Both the position numbers and the translations under genes were made by a program. From an uncultured Bacilli bacterium (lineage in GTDB: Bacteria > Bacillota_I > Bacilli_A > ML615J-28 > CAG-313), in the NCBI GenBank assembly GCA_904502205.1, contig CAJGDR010000011.1:1-19622 (forward strand): a stretch of DNA of 19,622 nucleotides. Reading direction: 5' to 3'. Shown here piece after piece: positions 15,736-19,622 of this stretch (the first letter of the stretch is position 1; each line of letters begins with the position of its first letter). The notes below the pieces were generated by a model that was not told the DNA's origin, did not search any database, and was given only the letters and a program-made list of their open reading frames with translations.

Positions 15736-15743
15736 GTTATAAT
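15736..15743 (+). promoter_or_regulatory. Extended -10 promoter of rimO
   Basis: TATAAT (15738-15743) is preceded by TGT. No good -35 is found at 16-18 nt. The predicted start near 15750 falls at the ribosome binding site TGAGGT, about 13 nt before the ATG. Confidence 0.55.
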
Positions 15744-15762
15744 ATATATGTGAGGTATTATT

Positions 15763-17058
15763 ATGAATATTGCTATTATATCTTTAGGATGTGCTAAAAA
15801 TCTAATTGACTCTGAACTCTTTTTAGGTTTATCCAAAAAATATGGTTTAGACATTACTAGTGATTTAACAAAAGCACATTTCATTGTTATTAACACTTGT
15901 GGATTTATTGCTGCAAGTAAAGCCGAGTCAATTGACACAATTATTGAAATGTTAGAATATCAAAAACTTGGTAAGAAAATTATTGTTATAGGTTGTTTAG
16001 TTGAAAGATATCTTGAATCATTAAAAGAAGAAATTCCTGAAGTTGATAAATTTATACCTATTAAAGATTATGATCACTTAGATATAGTTTTTAAAGATTT
16101 ATTAAATAGTTCATTGGAATTTAACTTTGATTATACATCACGAATTGTTTCAACTCCAGCTAAAACTGCTTATTTAAGAATAGGTGAGGGATGTAATAAT
16201 AAATGTCATTATTGTGCTATTCCATTAATTCGTGGTAGTTATCGTAGTAGAACTTTTGAAAGTTTAATGGAAGAAGTTGAATATTTACATAGTTTAGGTA
16301 TTCTAGAATTAACTATTATCGCACAAGACACAACTGCTTATGGTAGTGATTTAAAAGATATGTCACTAGCAAAACTTTTGGATTCTATTGCTAATCTTAA
16401 CTATTTTAAATGGATTCGAGTTTTATATTTATATCCTGATGAAATTACTGATGATTTAATTCAAACATTTAAAAAACATGATTCAATTTTAAATTACTTT
16501 GATATTCCAATTCAACATGCATCAAACAAATTATTGGAAAATATGAACCGACGTGGTAGTAAAGAATATTTAAAACTTTTAATTAATAAAATTCGTAACG
16601 AAATTCCAAATGCAATTATTAGAACAACTTTAATTGTTGGATATCCAACAGAAACAGAAAAAGATTTTAAAGAAATGATTAATTTTGTTCAAGAAATGAA
16701 ATTTGAACATTTAGGAGCCTTTACATATTCTCCTGAAGAAGATACCGTAGGTTTTGATCTTCGTCCACGTGTTTCTAAAAAAGTTGCTGAAAGAAGATTA
16801 GAAGAATTAATGAAAGTTCAACTATCTATTAATACTACTAGACTTAATAATCTTATTGGTAAAACTTTTGAAGCTATCATTGATCATTTTGATGATGAAT
16901 TAAATTGTTATTTTGCAAGATACTATGCACAAGCTTTAGACGATGTTGATGGATATATATATTTGTTAAATCCAACAAATGATTTATCTTCTGGTGATTT
17001 TGTTGAAATTGAAATTACTGGTATTGATGGATATGATTTAATTGGTAAATTAAAATAA
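15763..17058 (+). CDS. rimO: Ribosomal protein uS12 methylthiotransferase RimO
   Basis: This 431-residue radical-SAM enzyme adds a methylthio group to the conserved Asp (Asp88 in E. coli) of ribosomal protein S12. Domain order is standard. The N-terminal methylthiotransferase domain has an auxiliary [4Fe-4S] cluster on C10, C46 and C78. The radical-SAM domain has CNNKCHYC (C144, C148, C151), and a C-terminal TRAM domain fills about 365-431. SLGCAKNLIDSE (8-19) is the RimO signature, which separates it from MiaB (GCQMN). ATG 15763 follows a TGAGGT site. The gene stands alone, with its own promoter and a bidirectional terminator shared with the convergent nuclease gene. Sulfur for the clusters could in principle come from rhodanese-type chemistry, but no link to the rhodanese gene in this window is shown. 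Confidence 0.96.
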   Translation: MNIAIISLGCAKNLIDSELFLGLSKKYGLDITSDLTKAHFIVINTCGFIAASKAESIDTIIEMLEYQKLGKKIIVIGCLVERYLESLKEEIPEVDKFIPIKDYDHLDIVFKDLLNSSLEFNFDYTSRIVSTPAKTAYLRIGEGCNNKCHYCAIPLIRGSYRSRTFESLMEEVEYLHSLGILELTIIAQDTTAYGSDLKDMSLAKLLDSIANLNYFKWIRVLYLYPDEITDDLIQTFKKHDSILNYFDIPIQHASNKLLENMNRRGSKEYLKLLINKIRNEIPNAIIRTTLIVGYPTETEKDFKEMINFVQEMKFEHLGAFTYSPEEDTVGFDLRPRVSKKVAERRLEELMKVQLSINTTRLNNLIGKTFEAIIDHFDDELNCYFARYYAQALDDVDGYIYLLNPTNDLSSGDFVEIEITGIDGYDLIGKLK

Positions 17059-17100
17059 AAGAAGGACCATTTCACTTTAGTGAAATAATCCTTCTTTTTT
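17057..17100. terminator. Bidirectional terminator between rimO and the DUF2779 nuclease gene
   Basis: An 8-bp outer stem AAGAAGGA/TCCTTCTT and a 7-bp inner stem ATTTCAC/GTGAAAT are separated by a 2x2 internal loop (CC/AA), with a 4-nt TTTA loop. T-rich runs follow on both strands. It overlaps the end of the rimO stop codon and abuts the stop codon of the convergent gene. Confidence 0.92.
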
Positions 17101-19085
17101 TATTTGTTTTTAATATAGTTTTTTAAACCCCAAAGAATCTCTACCATTGCCCATGTATCTTGTTGACAATATTGTCGTAATGCCAAATAGTATTTTTCAT
17201 ATTCTTCTTCAGTAAATGTTGGTAGTAAACCATATGTTAAAATAGCTTCTGTTCCATTATGTACAGTTAAATCTTTATAAGATAAATTTGTAAATAATGG
17301 TAAAACTTTCTTTATAGAAAATGAACCATGTAAACCATTATTATAATAATTAAATACTTCACATCGTTTTTCTTTTTCTTTTTTATTCATTGTATTAGGT
17401 AGTAGTTTAGCAAATAACTTTTTATTACCTTTTAAAACATATAAAAGATCAAATACTGAATCTCTAATTTTTAATAATCCCTGAGCTAAATCTGGATATA
17501 TCTGTGCTAGTTCTTTTAATCTACTTTTTTCAAATCCTTCGTTAAAAACTAAAACTGTGCCACCTTTAGATAAATCAATATATTCAATCATTTTTTCACA
17601 TAGTTCTCTACGATGATCGTCGTGATCTTTTGCAAGATATTCTAAGTGATTAGCAGTTTTTGAACATACACCAGGTTCTGTTTCAACATGAATTGAAAAT
17701 TGGAAAACCGATTGCATATATGGTCGTTCTTTATAATACCTTGGTAGCGGACAATTATAACTTTCAAAATCGAGATGATAAATAGGATATTGAATACCGT
17801 CAATTGATAACTTAATTAATTCTTTATCCAAATACTCTTTATTACAAGTATAACAATCATATTGAATTTTATGTTTCTTTTTATTAATCAAATCTAGCGG
17901 CATTTCATCAATTGTATATATTTTACTATTTAATAAATCATATATATCCCACGTTTCTGTTTCATCAGAATTTTTAAATTTTCGATCTATAAACTCTAAT
18001 ACAGAACCATCTTTTAATGTCTTTTTGAAACAAACATTTTTGAATCTACATTCTGTTGTTTTCTTATATTCACAACATTTTCCAAAACAACTTTTATCGA
18101 TAGTTCTTCGTTCAATATAATCAACTACTTTTTTATTTTCTTCTTCAATAATATCATAAAATTCTTTTGTAATTTTAGTTAAATTGATAAATTCAATTAA
18201 TTCATTACCTTTGTCATCTATAGGATAATTGTATTCTTCTTTATCTATTTCATAAGGTAATTCATAATCGCTATTTAGTACAACTAAGTAAAATTGAATA
18301 TTATTAATTGTTTCAAAGTCTTTTTGTTGTTTTAAACTATTTTCAACAATATATCTTTCAACAGCTAAGTCATATACATACTTACCAGAACCATTACTGG
18401 AATATCTATCAAACAATTTATTACGATTATTTTGATAGTCTGATTCTTTTAAATCGGTAATTTCACCAAGTTCTTCTTTTAATATGTATTCGTTGTTATG
18501 CTTGGTAAAAATAGAAATGTTTTTTTCTTTATTTGGATATCTAATTAATGGATTTGCATCTTCAATTTCTTTTAATTCTTTACGTTGTTTACCTAGTTCT
18601 AAGAATTTTTTTGAAGTTGTTGATTTAACTTCGAAAATTCTAATTGTGCCATCATCACATTCATCATATATATCTAGATAACAATAATATTCATGTTCAC
18701 CTTCAGTGTATGAAAACTTCTTTTGAAGTTTAATATTATCACCATATGTCAAGTTACCAGGATAATGCTTTTTTATAGCTTCTGCAGCAACTAATTCAAC
18801 TTTAGTAAAATATTCAGCCATTGCTTCCATTTGAGCACTAGTTACTTCAGTTAAATCATCACCTGTTTCTTCGTCAAACATACTTTCAAATATTTCTCTT
18901 GCTTTTTCTGATTGTTCAGAAAAGATGCCTTCTTCTAAATTTTCAATAGAATCTTTATAATTTTTAATCAATTCTTTTTCAATTGAAGTAATGTGATGTA
19001 AATTTCTAAAAGTATACATATCATATAAACTTGCAAAATTTGGACATCTTGTTAAATTTTTAAATAAAGATTTTGATATTTTCAT
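17100..19085 (-). CDS. DUF2779 protein: Cas4/RecB-like nuclease domain plus DEDDy-type exonuclease domain
   Basis: This 661-residue protein has two recognisable parts. The N-terminal part (about 1-355) looks like a PD-(D/E)XK nuclease of the Cas4/RecB type. A first Cys (TRCPNF, C14) is followed by the core LDIYDE (D138) and FEVKST (E152, K154). A late Cys group (C333, C337/C338, C346, C352) resembles the four-Cys iron-sulfur cluster of Cas4-like nucleases. The C-terminal part (about 430-655) is the DUF2779 domain with a DnaQ/RNase H-like fold. It has HLDFES (D439, E441), VFNEGFEK (Exo II-like, Glu where Asp is usual) and YCQQD (Y639, D643; the YxxxD form of DEDDy exonucleases). Middle Cys residues C411/C414 form another CxxC. 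It probably processes DNA or RNA ends, but substrate and role are unknown. It is monocistronic; AAGGAG stands 6 nt before ATG 19085. Similar proteins occur in other Mollicutes. Confidence 0.78.
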   Translation of the reverse strand: MKISKSLFKNLTRCPNFASLYDMYTFRNLHHITSIEKELIKNYKDSIENLEEGIFSEQSEKAREIFESMFDEETGDDLTEVTSAQMEAMAEYFTKVELVAAEAIKKHYPGNLTYGDNIKLQKKFSYTEGEHEYYCYLDIYDECDDGTIRIFEVKSTTSKKFLELGKQRKELKEIEDANPLIRYPNKEKNISIFTKHNNEYILKEELGEITDLKESDYQNNRNKLFDRYSSNGSGKYVYDLAVERYIVENSLKQQKDFETINNIQFYLVVLNSDYELPYEIDKEEYNYPIDDKGNELIEFINLTKITKEFYDIIEEENKKVVDYIERRTIDKSCFGKCCEYKKTTECRFKNVCFKKTLKDGSVLEFIDRKFKNSDETETWDIYDLLNSKIYTIDEMPLDLINKKKHKIQYDCYTCNKEYLDKELIKLSIDGIQYPIYHLDFESYNCPLPRYYKERPYMQSVFQFSIHVETEPGVCSKTANHLEYLAKDHDDHRRELCEKMIEYIDLSKGGTVLVFNEGFEKSRLKELAQIYPDLAQGLLKIRDSVFDLLYVLKGNKKLFAKLLPNTMNKKEKEKRCEVFNYYNNGLHGSFSIKKVLPLFTNLSYKDLTVHNGTEAILTYGLLPTFTEEEYEKYYLALRQYCQQDTWAMVEILWGLKNYIKNK

Positions 19086-19187
19086 CTTTTACTCCTTTCT
19101 TTGTTAAATAAATTTTTCCTATGTATTAATAATTATTTCAATTATTCTCTATAAATTTTAATGTTTCATTAAGACCTTGATAAAGTA

Positions 19188-19216
19188 ATTTTATCATAAA
19201 AAAATTAATTTGTCCA
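19188..19216 (-). promoter_or_regulatory. Promoter of the DUF2779 nuclease gene
   Basis: TGGACA (19211-19216, 5 of 6 matches), a 17-nt spacer and TAAAAT (19188-19193) preceded by TGA. The AT-rich leader is about 95 nt, longer than for other genes here. It contains the inverted repeat TTAATG/CATTAA (around 19157-19171). Confidence 0.72.
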
Positions 19217-19230
19217 TACATTATTTTAAT

Positions 19231-19263
19231 AAAAAAAGTTTGACACAAAATCTGTATCAAACT
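19231..19263 (-). terminator. Terminator of the tRNA cluster
   Basis: An 11-bp stem (19237-19247 and 19253-19263, one U-G pair) with a 5-nt loop is followed on the minus strand by seven T. It lies just downstream of the tRNA-Phe CCA end. Confidence 0.92.
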
Positions 19264-19275
19264 ATAATTTCTAGA

Positions 19276-19351
<76 letters not shown>

Positions 19352-19361
19352 AGATAATAAA

Positions 19362-19437
19362 TGGCGGTCCCAACGAGACTTGAACTCGCGATCTCCAGTG
19401 TGACAGACTGGCATGTTAACCACTACACCATGGGACC
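19362..19437 (-). tRNA. tRNA-Asp (anticodon GTC)
   Basis: The 76-nt cloverleaf has encoded CCA. Acceptor GGTCCCA/TGGGACC is perfect, with discriminator G as expected for Asp. The anticodon stem CCAGT/ACTGG encloses CTGTCAC (GTC). The T-stem GCGAG/CTCGT has one G-U. Confidence 0.97.
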
Positions 19438-19441
19438 TTAT

Positions 19442-19516
19442 TGGTTGCGGAGGAAGGACTTGAACCAACGACCTCCGGGTTATGAGCCCGGTGAGCTACC
19501 ACTGCTCTACTCCGCG
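19442..19516 (-). tRNA. Initiator tRNA-fMet (anticodon CAT)
   Basis: The 75-nt tRNA has encoded CCA. Initiator hallmarks are present: C1-A72 mismatch (CGCGGAG/CTCCGCA), A11-U24 in the D-stem (GAGC/GCTC), and three G-C pairs next to the anticodon loop (GGG CTCATAA CCC). The T-stem GTTGG/CCTTC is odd: pairs 50:64 and 51:63 are both U-U. Confidence 0.95.
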
Positions 19517-19526
19517 ATATAAAAAA

Positions 19527-19617
19527 TGGCGGAGAAAGAGGGATTCGAACCCCCGCGGCTGTTACACCCTGTCGGTTTTCAAGACCGATCCCTTCAGCCA
19601 GACTTGGGTATTTCTCC
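19527..19617 (-). tRNA. tRNA-Ser (anticodon TGA)
   Basis: The 91-nt class II tRNA has encoded CCA. Acceptor GGAGAAA/TTTCTCC with discriminator G. The anticodon stem TCGGT/ACCGA encloses CTTGAAA (TGA, reading UCN). The long variable arm GGGTG-TAA-CAGCC has a G-G mismatch or single bulge; T-stem GGGGG/CCCTC has one G-U. It is the first gene of the cluster in the window; the promoter is outside. Confidence 0.95.
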
Positions 19618-19622
19618 GTTTA

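Noticed and set aside
15661..15762. Possible riboswitch between pduL and rimO
   Set aside because: The predicted leaders are about 28 and 13 nt, too short for any known riboswitch; the region is explained by two divergent promoters.
15723..15938. Open frame on the minus strand over the rimO start
   Set aside because: rimO has its full signature at this place; the minus frame has no promoter or ribosome site.
18484..18681. Open frame of 65 codons on the plus strand
   Set aside because: It is antisense to the nuclease gene within the EVKST core and has no ribosome site.

Overview
The window is very AT-rich, densely packed DNA from a low-GC Gram-positive bacterium. It looks like a relative of the Mollicutes (the Acholeplasma, Izemoplasma and Haloplasma side of the Bacilli). 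The reasons are base composition, the gene set, Shine-Dalgarno sites of the AAGGAG type, and a lipoprotein. Sixteen complete protein genes, one partial gene and four tRNA genes are supported. All tryptophan codons I checked are TGG, and all sixteen stop codons are TAA (10) or TAG (6). UGA is used neither as stop nor as Trp here. The species assignment is inference.

Layout, left to right. (1) 1-337: start of a sugar-ABC-transporter ATPase (ugpC/msmK type), minus strand, cut by the window edge. Behind it at 444-1271 is a PucR/CdaR-type regulator with its own promoter and terminator. (2) 1408-1728: a single-domain rhodanese on the plus strand. It runs tail to tail, with a 4-nt overlap, into a SpoIIE-like membrane phosphatase gene (minus, 1725-3908). 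The rhodanese terminator appears to lie inside the spoIIE coding region. (3) 3994-11037: a five-gene minus-strand operon with one strong promoter (11104-11132) and one terminator. It encodes a double-length YwaF-like membrane protein, an ABC exporter ATPase, its permease, a membrane-anchored Ig-like protein, and a 773-residue lipoprotein with Ig-like domains and a probable beta-helix. This is the best candidate for an undescribed system: a dedicated exporter joined to two cell-surface proteins.

(4) 11228-14951: a chromosome-maintenance and RNA-modification operon, minus strand. It encodes a small zinc-ribbon membrane protein, mnmG, rsmG, parA/soj and a DUF951 protein, with overlaps or gaps of 9 nt or less. 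This is the gene order usually found near the replication origin, but parB/spo0J does not follow parA. (5) 15054-15626: a PduL-type phosphotransacylase (minus), divergent from rimO (plus, 15763-17058). (6) 17100-19085: a large protein combining a Cas4/RecB-like nuclease domain with a DEDDy-type exonuclease domain (DUF2779 family), minus. It converges on rimO through a shared bidirectional terminator. (7) 19276-19617: tRNA cluster transcribed Ser-fMet-Asp-Phe on the minus strand, with a strong terminator. Three of the four tRNAs carry unusual helix mismatches, most strikingly two U-U pairs in the T-stem of the initiator tRNA.

Nearly every promoter recognised has an extended -10 (TGN followed by TATAAT or TAAAAT). 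Several predicted leaders are so short that the ribosome binding site begins almost at the transcription start. No insertion sequence, prophage gene, CRISPR array or gene-free stretch over 300 bases was seen.
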